This document shows, piece after piece, positions 1 to 6,174 of a stretch of 22,536 nucleotides of DNA (positions are counted from its first letter, which is position 1; each line of letters begins with the position of its first letter). This DNA is from an uncultured Fibrobacter sp. GTDB lineage: Bacteria; Fibrobacterota; Fibrobacteria; Fibrobacterales; Fibrobacteraceae. The notes beneath the pieces are model-generated. The model did no database searches and had not been told where the DNA came from. It saw only the letters and a program-made list of their open reading frames with translations. Where the stretch lies: NCBI GenBank assembly GCA_934700345.1, contig CAKUXP010000034.1, positions 1 to 22,536 of the forward strand. Reading direction: 5' to 3'. A program made the translations under genes and the position numbers.

Positions 1-60
1 CGGCTTGACTACCTGACCCCTAATGAGTATCTTTTAAGAAAGTTCAACGTTATGCGTTAG
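1..60 (+). CDS. 3' end of an integrase-core (rve) transposase, partial
   Basis: Frame 1 is open from the window edge to a TAG at 58-60 and reads RLDYLTPNEYLLRKFNVMR. The LDYLTPNE motif resembles the extreme C-terminus of DDE integrase-core transposases (IS3/IS481 type), where a 'tP.E' motif closes the rve domain. Only 19 residues are visible, so the family is uncertain. The gene sits directly upstream of a restriction-gene fragment that lacks its 5' part, which suggests an insertion sequence cut into that gene. The right end of the element should lie just past base 60, but no terminal repeat can be confirmed without the left end. Confidence 0.5.
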   Translation, partial: RLDYLTPNEYLLRKFNVMR

Positions 61-104
61 CGACTTGAAATCGCCTTATTAAAACTTCTGCAATAAATTC
101 TTTT

Positions 105-764
105 TTGTTGATGCTTTTAATGGATTGGAAAACAGGAAAATTTAAAAGCGACGAAATTATTGAGATTCTAAAAATATTCATTACCTATTTTTTAAGACGT
201 CGGATTTGTGAACAAACAAAAAATGAAGATAAAGTTTGTGCGGGGCTTTCAAAAAAAATTCCGGAGCTGCAAAAAGCGATAGATAAAAGTTTATTTATTT
301 GGCAGGAAATAAAAAAATTTCCAATAGGAGCATTAATTTCATCTGATAAGGAGGTTTATAACCGTCTGTTTGTAAGCGATTTTTATCAAAAGAAAATATG
401 TCCTTATTTATTGGCATTACTAGAAGAAAGAATTTCTGGCAAATTTCCGAGTATAAACAATTTAACGGTTGATCCTATTATGCCTAAAACTTTAACACAG
501 AAATGGATTAATGATTTGGGAAATTCGTATCAAAAAATCCATACGGAGTATTTGTATAAGATTGGAAATTTAACATTGATTAGTGGCCTAATTCTTAATT
601 GTACAGATTTTTCTATAAAGAAGAATGTTTACAGCAAAGAAGAATTAAAAATAGCTACAGAAATGATTATTGATTGTAATATTTGGAACGAAGAATCTAT
701 AAATAGGCGCTCTAAATGGATTTGCAATGAATTTGTTTACCATATCTTGCCTTTTCCACAATAA
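105..764 (+). pseudogene. 5'-truncated GmrSD-type (DUF262/DUF1524) restriction protein remnant
   Basis: The 219-residue product resembles the C-terminal part of GmrSD-like modification-dependent restriction proteins: a helical segment with SYL.RR-like spacing (here TYFLRRRIC, residues 27-35), then the DUF1524 signature around VDPIMPKTL (122-130), YLYKIGNLTLISG (149-161) and a late S-x-K/K motif (170-173). In the family the nuclease motif is E-H-I-x-P. Here it reads D-P-I-M-P, so the metal-binding His is replaced by Pro124 and cleavage is probably lost. The frame is already open from 69, after a TGA at 66-68, with no ATG and no ribosome-binding site. The listed start is TTG, with the first ATG at 111. 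Family members are usually 500 or more residues long, so the N-terminal DUF262 part is missing, most likely removed by the transposase just upstream. The base composition is AT-rich, unlike gdhA. Confidence 0.6.
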
Positions 765-775
765 TGGAGTTTGGT

Positions 776-1060
776 ATGAATAAACAACTTAAGCGAAGTT
801 TAACTACAATGGGGAAGGCTTGGTTTATTAGCCGATTGTATTATGAGGAAATTGACAATAAGCATCAAAATTGGCGATTGGCGGAAACTTTAGCTTCTCG
901 TGAATGCTGTTTTAAAAAAGTAAAGAACTTATGTTTGAATTTACTGTTAGATATAAGGAAAAATTGTTCTGCTGTGCGCTTGGCTACAAATAAAATAGGT
1001 CTTTTTGCGGAGCGGTTAAATGCTATGTTGGAGGAATTGATAAAAAAACTTTCCTTATAG
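776..1060 (+). CDS. Small basic hypothetical protein
   Basis: No family is recognised. An ATG at 764 overlaps the TAA of the preceding gene, but the in-frame ATG at 776 is preferred because GGAG at 766-769 lies 6 bases upstream. This gives 94 residues beginning MNKQLKRSL. The product is Lys/Arg-rich and predicted mostly helical, with no signal peptide or membrane segment. A leucine-patterned C-terminus (FAERLNAMLEELIKKL) could form a helix or coiled coil. It is AT-rich like the restriction remnant and probably came in with it. It may be a partner of the restriction gene or the second cistron of the same island; the sequence does not decide. Confidence 0.5.
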   Translation: MNKQLKRSLTTMGKAWFISRLYYEEIDNKHQNWRLAETLASRECCFKKVKNLCLNLLLDIRKNCSAVRLATNKIGLFAERLNAMLEELIKKLSL

Positions 1061-1069
1061 TTTTCCCCC

Positions 1070-1104
1070 AAAAAAAAACAATCCCGAGCCTGTAGGCCCG
1101 GGAT
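1070..1104 (-). terminator. Rho-independent terminator of gdhA
   Basis: On the minus strand a 10-bp stem (1095-1104 with 1081-1090, one G-U wobble, TACA loop) is followed after two bases by a run of nine Ts (1078-1070). It lies 28 bp past the gdhA stop codon. On the plus strand no T-tract follows the hairpin, so it mainly serves the minus-strand gene. Confidence 0.85.
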
Positions 1105-1131
1105 GTTTGATTTGATGCGGGATAAAACCGG

Positions 1132-2484
1132 TTAGTAGGCCACTCCCTGCCACTTCATCGCGTCGGCGACCTTGAGGAAGCCCGCGATGTTTGCGCCCAT
1201 GACCAGGTTGCCGCCATGGCCGAACTTTTCCGCCGCGTCATAGACGGTGTGGAAGATGTTCGTCATGATGCCGTCGAGCTTCTTATCGACTTCTTCGAAT
1301 GTCCAGGAGAGGCGTTCGGAGTTCTGGCTCATTTCGAGACCGGATGTCGCGACGCCGCCGGCGTTCGCCGCCTTGGCCGGTCCAAAGAAGACGCCCGCTT
1401 TCTGGAACGCTTCGATGGCTTCCGGGGTAGAAGGCATGTTGGCGCCTTCCGCGACAGCGAACACGCCGTTTTTGATGAGCGCTTCCGCTCCGGCGAGGTC
1501 GAGTTCGTTCTGGGTCGCGCACGGAAGGGCGATGTCGCACTTCACGGTCCACACGCCCTTGCAGCCTTCGTGGTATTCGGCGCCCTTGACGCGTTCGGCG
1601 TATTCCTTGATGCGTCCGCGCTTGACTTCCTTGATGTCCTTCACGATGTCGAGCTGGATGCCGTTCGGGTCATAGACGTATCCGTTCGAGTCGGACATGG
1701 TGACGACCTTCGCGCCGAAGGACTGCGCCTTTTCGCAAGCGTAGATGGCGACGTTTCCGGAACCGGAGATGACGACCGTCTTGCCTTTGAAGGAATCGTT
1801 CTTCATCTTCTTCAGCATTTCGCGGGTGAAGTAGCAGAGGCCGTAGCCCGTCGCTTCGGTGCGCGCGAGCGAACCGCCGTAGGAAAGTCCCTTGCCGGTG
1901 AGAACGCCGGTCCATTCGTTGCGGAGACGCTTGTATTGGCCGAACATGTAGCCGATTTCACGAGCTCCCGTGCCGATGTCGCCCGCCGGAACGTCCGTAT
2001 CCGCACCGATGTGCTTTGTGAGCTCGGTCATGAAGGATTGGCAGAAACGCATTACTTCGGCATCGCTCTTGCCTTTCGGATCGAAGTCGGAACCGCCCTT
2101 GCCGCCGCCCATGGGAAGCCCGGTCAGGCTGTTCTTGAAAATCTGTTCGAAGCCGAGGAACTTGAGGATCGAAGCGTTGACGGAAGGATGGAGACGGAGA
2201 CCGCCCTTGTAAGGTCCGATGGCGGAGTTGAACTGGATGCGGTAGCCGCGATTGACCTGGACATTGCCCTTGTCATCGACCCAGGAGACGCGGAAGATTA
2301 TCTGGCGCTCCGGTTCGACGATGCGGTCGATGATGCCGTTCGTTTCGTAGGACTTGTCCTTTTCGACGACCGGTTCGAGGGATTCGAGAAATTCGCGGAC
2401 AGCCTGGTGGAATTCGGCTTCGCCCGGGTTCTTGGCGACAACTTTGTCGTAAATTTTTTTGAGGTATGCGTTTGTGAGTGCCAT
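1132..2484 (-). CDS. gdhA: NADP-type glutamate dehydrogenase
   Basis: The 450-residue enzyme reductively aminates 2-oxoglutarate to glutamate in the cytoplasm, the main ammonia-assimilation step when ammonium is plentiful. The length matches the hexameric bacterial GdhA group (about 447 residues). Visible motifs are the substrate-binding K-G-G-L-R (93-97), the catalytic lysine in GLPMGGGKGGSDFDPKGKS (Lys129), the PAGDIGTGAREIGYM block (167-180) with the conserved Asp169, and the Rossmann nucleotide loop SGSGNVA (240-246). The start is placed at ATG 2484 because GGAG (2494-2491) sits six bases upstream; a longer open frame to 2577 has no family support. It stands alone, divergent from the acyl-CoA synthetase gene, and ends at a strong terminator. 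Codon use is GC-rich, which creates long antisense open frames. NADPH preference is inferred from the subfamily. Confidence 0.97.
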   Translation of the reverse strand: MALTNAYLKKIYDKVVAKNPGEAEFHQAVREFLESLEPVVEKDKSYETNGIIDRIVEPERQIIFRVSWVDDKGNVQVNRGYRIQFNSAIGPYKGGLRLHPSVNASILKFLGFEQIFKNSLTGLPMGGGKGGSDFDPKGKSDAEVMRFCQSFMTELTKHIGADTDVPAGDIGTGAREIGYMFGQYKRLRNEWTGVLTGKGLSYGGSLARTEATGYGLCYFTREMLKKMKNDSFKGKTVVISGSGNVAIYACEKAQSFGAKVVTMSDSNGYVYDPNGIQLDIVKDIKEVKRGRIKEYAERVKGAEYHEGCKGVWTVKCDIALPCATQNELDLAGAEALIKNGVFAVAEGANMPSTPEAIEAFQKAGVFFGPAKAANAGGVATSGLEMSQNSERLSWTFEEVDKKLDGIMTNIFHTVYDAAEKFGHGGNLVMGANIAGFLKVADAMKWQGVAY

Positions 2485-2743
2485 CTGTATCTCCAATGAA
2501 ACAATGTTGTTTGGCGTTTGAAATATAATAAATGGCGTTTGCGCGAGCTTTTCCCGGGAAAAAATAAAAAAATACAAAATTGTTCAAAACGGTAAAATTT
2601 GTAGGGAAATTCCCAATTTGGAAAATTTCAACAAGAATGGAATTTTTAAATGTGACAAATTTGTTTTTCGATTTCCAAACTTTTTTTCGGTTAAAAAGAT
2701 ATTTTGGTCCTTGAAAGGACTTTTTTGAGAAAAGGCGCGTTTT
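2485..2743. promoter_or_regulatory. AT-rich divergent promoter region between gdhA and the acyl-CoA synthetase gene
   Basis: These 259 bases separate two divergent start codons and must hold both promoters. The stretch is much more AT-rich than the flanking genes and contains several A and T tracts. No convincing -35/-10 pair with 16-18 bp spacing could be fixed for either direction. TATTAT/TATATT near 2523-2531 is a possible -10 for gdhA, but it lacks a good -35 partner. A perfect palindrome lies at 2549-2562. AAAGG at 2731-2735 is the ribosome-binding site of the plus-strand gene. Confidence 0.6.
2549..2562. promoter_or_regulatory. Perfect 14-bp palindrome upstream of gdhA
   Basis: The bases TTTTCCCGGGAAAA read the same on both strands. 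The site lies 65 bp upstream of the gdhA start codon in the shared regulatory region, where a dimeric repressor or activator could bind. The binding factor is unknown. A chance palindrome is possible but unlikely at this length. Confidence 0.35.
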
Positions 2744-4513
2744 ATGCAGGAAAAACGATATCGTTCCGTCCCCGAGCTCTTTTGGGAACTTTGCCAGGCA
2801 AAGGATTTCCCGGGATGGGACCTCCGAAAGGATGGGATGTGGGAGCATTACTCTCCGGAACGTTTGCATTCGATGTTCTTCTTTGCGACGCTTGCCTTTT
2901 CGAAACTGGGCGTTTCCGAAAGCGGGACACTCGGAATCATCGCGAAGACATCGCCGGACTGGATTCTTGCGGATCTCGCCTGCGAATCCTGCCATGCGCC
3001 GACCGTTCCGCTTTTTCCGAATATCAGCGAGGAACATTTCGAGTTCCAGTGCGACGATTCGAATGTCGCTTTTCTGGCGGTCGATAACGTGGAGGCGCTG
3101 GATCTTTCGATCCAGAAGCATCTTTCGCGCTTTCGGCGTGTCATCTGTTTCGATGAAAACGCGAAGCTTCCGGTAAACGGTATCCATTGGAAAAGCCTCT
3201 TGCGGGAAGGGGAAATCCTTTCGAAATCGGAAGGGGCTTTTGAGTGGTTCCGTTTCAGCATCGATAGCATCCAGCCGAACGACCTGTTTTCGGTCATCTA
3301 CACGAGCGGTTCGACGGGCAGGCCCAAAGGCGTGGAGCTTTCGCACCGGAATATGATCGCCGAGGTGGAAATGGTATCTCCGCTTCTCTTGACGGATTCC
3401 TCGAAAGATGTCGCAATGAGCGTCCTTCCCGTGGCGCATGTCTTTGAAAGGATGGTCGTCTGCGTGTATATGGCGAAGCATCTGCGAGTCTATTTTGCGG
3501 ATACGCCGAAGAATGCAGGCGTGATCGCGCGCGAGGTCCATCCGACGGTGGCGACGTTCGTTCCTAGGCTTCTCGAAAAGATGGCTGCGTCGGTTTCGTG
3601 CCGGGAATATCGGATGTGCGGCGTGAAGCGCTTCTTGATGCACCGGGCGTTCCTCTTTGCGAAGAAGAATGTTCCGGGACGCGGAAACTTTCGCCGGAAA
3701 ATTTACGACAGGCTCGTCTATCGGCATGTCCGGGATGCGATGGGGGGGCGGTTCAAGTGGATTGTTTCGGGAAGTTCTTCGCTGAACAAGACGGTTTTCC
3801 GCTTTCTGGTGAACATGGGCTTTCCGGTTTACGAAGGCTACGGACTTACGGAATGCAGCCCGGTCGTGAGCGTCAATCTGCCAGGAGCGTCTAGGCCGGA
3901 GTCGGTGGGGAAGCCGCTTCCCGGGCTTCAGGTAAGAATCGGAGAAAGAAACGAAATCCAGGTGAAGGGGAAGAACGTCTTCCAGGGTTACCGCAACATG
4001 CCCGAGATGAATCGGGAGTCGTGGACATCTGACGGCTATTTCCGCACGGGCGACCAGGGGATTATCGACAAGGACGGCTACCTTTTTCTGATCGGTCGTA
4101 TCAAGGAAATTTTTAAAACTAGCACGGGAAAGTACGTGTCCCCGGTTCCCGTCGAACTGGAACTCACCCGGCATCCGCTGATCGAAGCCGCCCTGGTGGA
4201 AGCGAACAACCGGAAATTCGTATCGGCTCTTCTCTTTTTGGGCTACGATTCCGCGATGAGGATTCTTGGAAAGAACCGCCGGAACTTTGACCCGGAAAAA
4301 GCCGTTCGGGAACCCCGGATCCTTTCGCTTGTCGGCGAGCACGTGGAACATGTGAATAAAAAACTGAACCATTGGGAGCAGATTCGGAAATGGACGCTCC
4401 TCTGGGAACCCGTTTCGGTGGAATCCGGCCTGATGACGCCGACATTCAAGCTCCGCCGGAAGGCTGTCGAGAACCGCTTCGCCTCTCAAATCGACGCGAT
4501 GTATGAGGGTTAA
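2744..4513 (+). CDS. AMP-dependent (long-chain) acyl-CoA synthetase
   Basis: The 589-residue ANL-superfamily adenylate-forming enzyme is predicted to activate a fatty acid with ATP to acyl-AMP and transfer it to CoA. Motifs in order: P-loop YTSGSTGRPKG (186-196), an FVPRLLEKM block typical of long-chain synthetases, YEGYGLTECSP with the adenine-binding region, the ATP-ribose Asp in YFRTGDQG, the hinge GRIKEIFKTSTGKYVSP, and a C-terminal L-R-R-K segment where the catalytic lysine region of long-chain FadD/FAA proteins lies. Length and the late LMTPTFKLRRK motif fit the eukaryote-like/FadD15 branch rather than acetyl-CoA synthetases. AAAGG at 2731-2735 lies eight bases before ATG 2744. The gene is monocistronic and ends at a terminator at 4550-4581. 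Chain-length preference cannot be read from the sequence. Confidence 0.92.
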   Translation: MQEKRYRSVPELFWELCQAKDFPGWDLRKDGMWEHYSPERLHSMFFFATLAFSKLGVSESGTLGIIAKTSPDWILADLACESCHAPTVPLFPNISEEHFEFQCDDSNVAFLAVDNVEALDLSIQKHLSRFRRVICFDENAKLPVNGIHWKSLLREGEILSKSEGAFEWFRFSIDSIQPNDLFSVIYTSGSTGRPKGVELSHRNMIAEVEMVSPLLLTDSSKDVAMSVLPVAHVFERMVVCVYMAKHLRVYFADTPKNAGVIAREVHPTVATFVPRLLEKMAASVSCREYRMCGVKRFLMHRAFLFAKKNVPGRGNFRRKIYDRLVYRHVRDAMGGRFKWIVSGSSSLNKTVFRFLVNMGFPVYEGYGLTECSPVVSVNLPGASRPESVGKPLPGLQVRIGERNEIQVKGKNVFQGYRNMPEMNRESWTSDGYFRTGDQGIIDKDGYLFLIGRIKEIFKTSTGKYVSPVPVELELTRHPLIEAALVEANNRKFVSALLFLGYDSAMRILGKNRRNFDPEKAVREPRILSLVGEHVEHVNKKLNHWEQIRKWTLLWEPVSVESGLMTPTFKLRRKAVENRFASQIDAMYEG

Positions 4514-4549
4514 AATGGATCGCCTAGGTTTCAAGGCTCGCTAATTTCC

Positions 4550-4581
4550 AAGCTCCGCTTCGTTTGATGCGGGGCTTTTTT
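4550..4581 (+). terminator. Rho-independent terminator of the acyl-CoA synthetase gene
   Basis: A 9-bp stem with one wobble pair (AAGCTCCGC at 4550-4558 with GCGGGGCTT at 4569-4577) is followed by six Ts ending at 4581. It lies about 37 bp past the stop codon. Confidence 0.85.
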
Positions 4582-4695
4582 GTGGAAAATTTTGGTTAAT
4601 CCGGTTTTTCCGATAAAATGAATTACTTTTGTTAAATGAAATTTAAACGGTAACGCATATTTTCTTTCGCAAATTCCTGTAAGGGGGTAAAAAAA

Positions 4696-4758
4696 ATAGG
4701 ATGTTCCAATTTTTAGATTTGAAATAACCACAAATCAACCTAAAAAGGACCATCCTAT
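4696..4758 (+). promoter_or_regulatory. Inverted repeat covering the transposase ribosome-binding site and start codon
   Basis: ATAGGATGTTCC at 4696-4707 is complementary at 11 of 12 positions to GGACCATCCTAT at 4747-4758. The right arm includes the end of the AAAGGA ribosome-binding site (4744-4749) and the first two bases of the ATG at 4757. A transcript entering from outside would fold and hide the start, while a transcript starting between the arms would not. This is a known way for insertion sequences to avoid expression by read-through; that it acts so here is inferred. Confidence 0.55.
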
Positions 4759-5394
4759 GGACAACAATATAATCAAAATCGACGAAGAAGGCCTCAAGAA
4801 CGATCTGAAGGGAGTCATCCGGAAGACCATCGAGGAGACCCTCAATACGATGCTGGACGAGGAGGCAGCCGAGCTGTGCCACGCCGAGAAGCATGAACGC
4901 ACCGAAGGGCGCCAGAACTACCGTAGCGGCCACTATCAGCGCAAACTGCTTACGTCCGCTGGCGAAGTGGAGCTCTCCGTCCCGAAACTCCGCCTGGCAC
5001 CCTTCGAGACGGCCATCATCGAACGCTACAGGCGCCGCGAATCGTCCGTCGAGGAATCCCTCATCGAGATGTACCTTGCCGGCGTATCGGTCCTGGTTGC
5101 CATCGGCGTCGCCGAAGACGGCTACCGGAAGATACTCGGAGCATGCGAGGGCGCAAGCGAAAGCAAGGAATGCCGGCGTAGCTTCCTCGTAAGCCTCAAG
5201 GAACGCGGGCTGAATGGCGTCCGGCTGTTCCGATGACCAAGATTCCTCGCAACAAATTGGCCACGGCCATGCCGCTGCTGAAGGCGACCTACGCCCAGGA
5301 GGACAAGGAGGCGACACTGAAGAAGGCTGCCGACGTGGAACGGAAACTGCGCGATATGGGCCTGAAATCGGCTGCAGGCCTTTTCCGCAAGTCT
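4757..5394 (+). pseudogene. Internally deleted IS256/Mutator-family transposase
   Basis: The first 107 or so residues match the N-terminus of IS256-family transposases (ETLNTMLDEEAAELC, then YRSGHYQRKLLTSAGEVELSVPKLR in two parts, then IEMYLAGVS). The next segment, VLVAIGVAEDGYRKILG with LKERGLNGVRL, belongs after the first catalytic Asp in the family, so about 60-80 residues including that Asp are missing. The frame then ends at 5236. Another frame from about 5240 continues with PRNKLATAM.LLKATYAQEDKEA and LRDMGLKSAAGLFRKS, which belongs after the second catalytic Asp. The C-terminal third with the catalytic Glu is absent. The remnant therefore holds three collinear pieces separated by deletions and cannot transpose itself. 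It is GC-rich. AAAGGA precedes ATG 4757 at a normal distance. Confidence 0.88.
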
Positions 5395-5397
5395 TCG

Positions 5398-5447
5398 CCC
5401 CAAGGGGTCACTATCTCCCCTAAAGGGGGCCATAGCCACTAAGGCTA
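5398..5447. repeat. Three consecutive small inverted repeats
   Basis: CCCC-AA-GGGG (5398-5407), CCCC-TAAA-GGGG (5417-5428) and TAGCC-ACTAA-GGCTA (5433-5447) follow each other between the transposase remnant and the end of the minus-strand operon. None has a T-tract on the minus strand, so none is a standard terminator, yet no other terminator for the operon is visible here. Confidence 0.4.
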
Positions 5448-5498
5448 CGAATTGCCAAGTGGCTGGCGGCCTAATGCGGAAATGCAATCAAGGAACGT

Positions 5499-6164
5499 TC
5501 ATTCCACATCGAACATTTTCATCGGCAGCACATGCCTTTGCTTTGCCCTCAGCACTTCAAGTACGACCGTACTTTCACCGCCCTGAGGAACATTCGTCTT
5601 TATCGTCACCTTCTTGAGGGTTCCCGGCAGCGGGCAGGAATTATCGCAATATTCAAACTCACTTACAGCATTCGCCCCATTTACGACGACATTCATCTTT
5701 ACCACACGTTTCTTCTTTTGGGAATAATACAATGTTGGTTTTGAAGGATCCTTGGGAGTAATCTTCCAGAGGTTCCCTTCGGCGACAGGGGTGTTGTAGT
5801 CTTCGGGTGACCCCATCTGCTTGTTCACATCGGCAGGATTCTGGGCAGGCATGTTCTGCGCCGGGAGCTTCTTCCCGGTCTTCAAGTCCGTCACCTTCAT
5901 CCGGCCATTGTTCTGCACCATTTCCATCTGCATCATGCTGGACTGGATGGTTGCAATGGACTTGTTTTCTCCCGCGGTAAGCAAGGCCATGTTCACCACC
6001 TGAGGAGCCATGTTGGGGAGCGTCACCGTAGTACGCATCTGCATTTCGCAGGTATCCGGGAAGGCGGACTTCCTTTGATTTTCAAACACGGTCTGAAGAC
6101 TCAGCGCATGCGCCTGAATGGCGACAAACGAAATAGCGGCGAAAACTTTAATCACATCGTTCAT
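5499..6164 (-). CDS. Small exported protein, possibly LolA/LppX-like fold
   Basis: The 221-residue product has a signal peptide with a hydrophobic core (VFAAISFVAI) and likely cleavage after AHA (18-20). The mature part is rich in Met, Gln and Lys. Short beta-strand-like segments (MQMRTTVTLP, NGRMKVTDLKTGKKL, TLYYSQKKKRVVKMNVVV, KKVTIKTNVP) recall the LolA/lipoprotein-sorting fold, but homology is not certain. One early Cys and a CDNSC pair could form disulfides. Two adjacent ATGs (6167, 6164) follow AAGGA at 6176-6172; the second has the better seven-base spacing. That ribosome-binding site overlaps the TAA of the giant exoprotein gene at 6177-6175, so translation is probably coupled. It is the last gene of the operon and may help export or stabilise the giant protein, which is inference. 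Confidence 0.75.
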   Translation of the reverse strand: MNDVIKVFAAISFVAIQAHALSLQTVFENQRKSAFPDTCEMQMRTTVTLPNMAPQVVNMALLTAGENKSIATIQSSMMQMEMVQNNGRMKVTDLKTGKKLPAQNMPAQNPADVNKQMGSPEDYNTPVAEGNLWKITPKDPSKPTLYYSQKKKRVVKMNVVVNGANAVSEFEYCDNSCPLPGTLKKVTIKTNVPQGGESTVVLEVLRAKQRHVLPMKMFDVE

Positions 6165-6174
6165 CATTCTGTCC

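Larger units (their letters stand above)
4696..5450 (+). mobile_element. IS256-family insertion sequence remnant
   Basis: The left end lies near or slightly upstream of the inverted repeat at 4696, possibly at the GGGGG of 4683-4687. The transposase is reduced to three pieces. No match to the left end is seen in inverted form downstream of 5394, so the right terminal repeat appears lost. Three small hairpins at 5398-5447 lie where the transposase homology stops. Boundaries are approximate. Confidence 0.6.

Noticed and set aside
865..1071. 68-residue minus-strand frame over the small hypothetical gene
   Set aside because: It overlaps the gene that has the better start signal and runs up to the T-tract side of the gdhA terminator.
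1216..2499. 427-residue open frame antisense to gdhA
   Set aside because: It is the mirror of the GC-rich codon use of gdhA, resembles no known protein, and gdhA itself is certain.
2273..4534. 753-residue open frame antisense to the acyl-CoA synthetase gene and into gdhA
   Set aside because: It crosses two well-supported genes and the promoter region, and its composition (Arg, His, Pro-rich) is typical of a shadow frame.
4643..5317. 224-residue minus-strand frame opposite the transposase remnant
   Set aside because: The plus strand matches IS256-family transposase pieces; the minus frame is a shadow.
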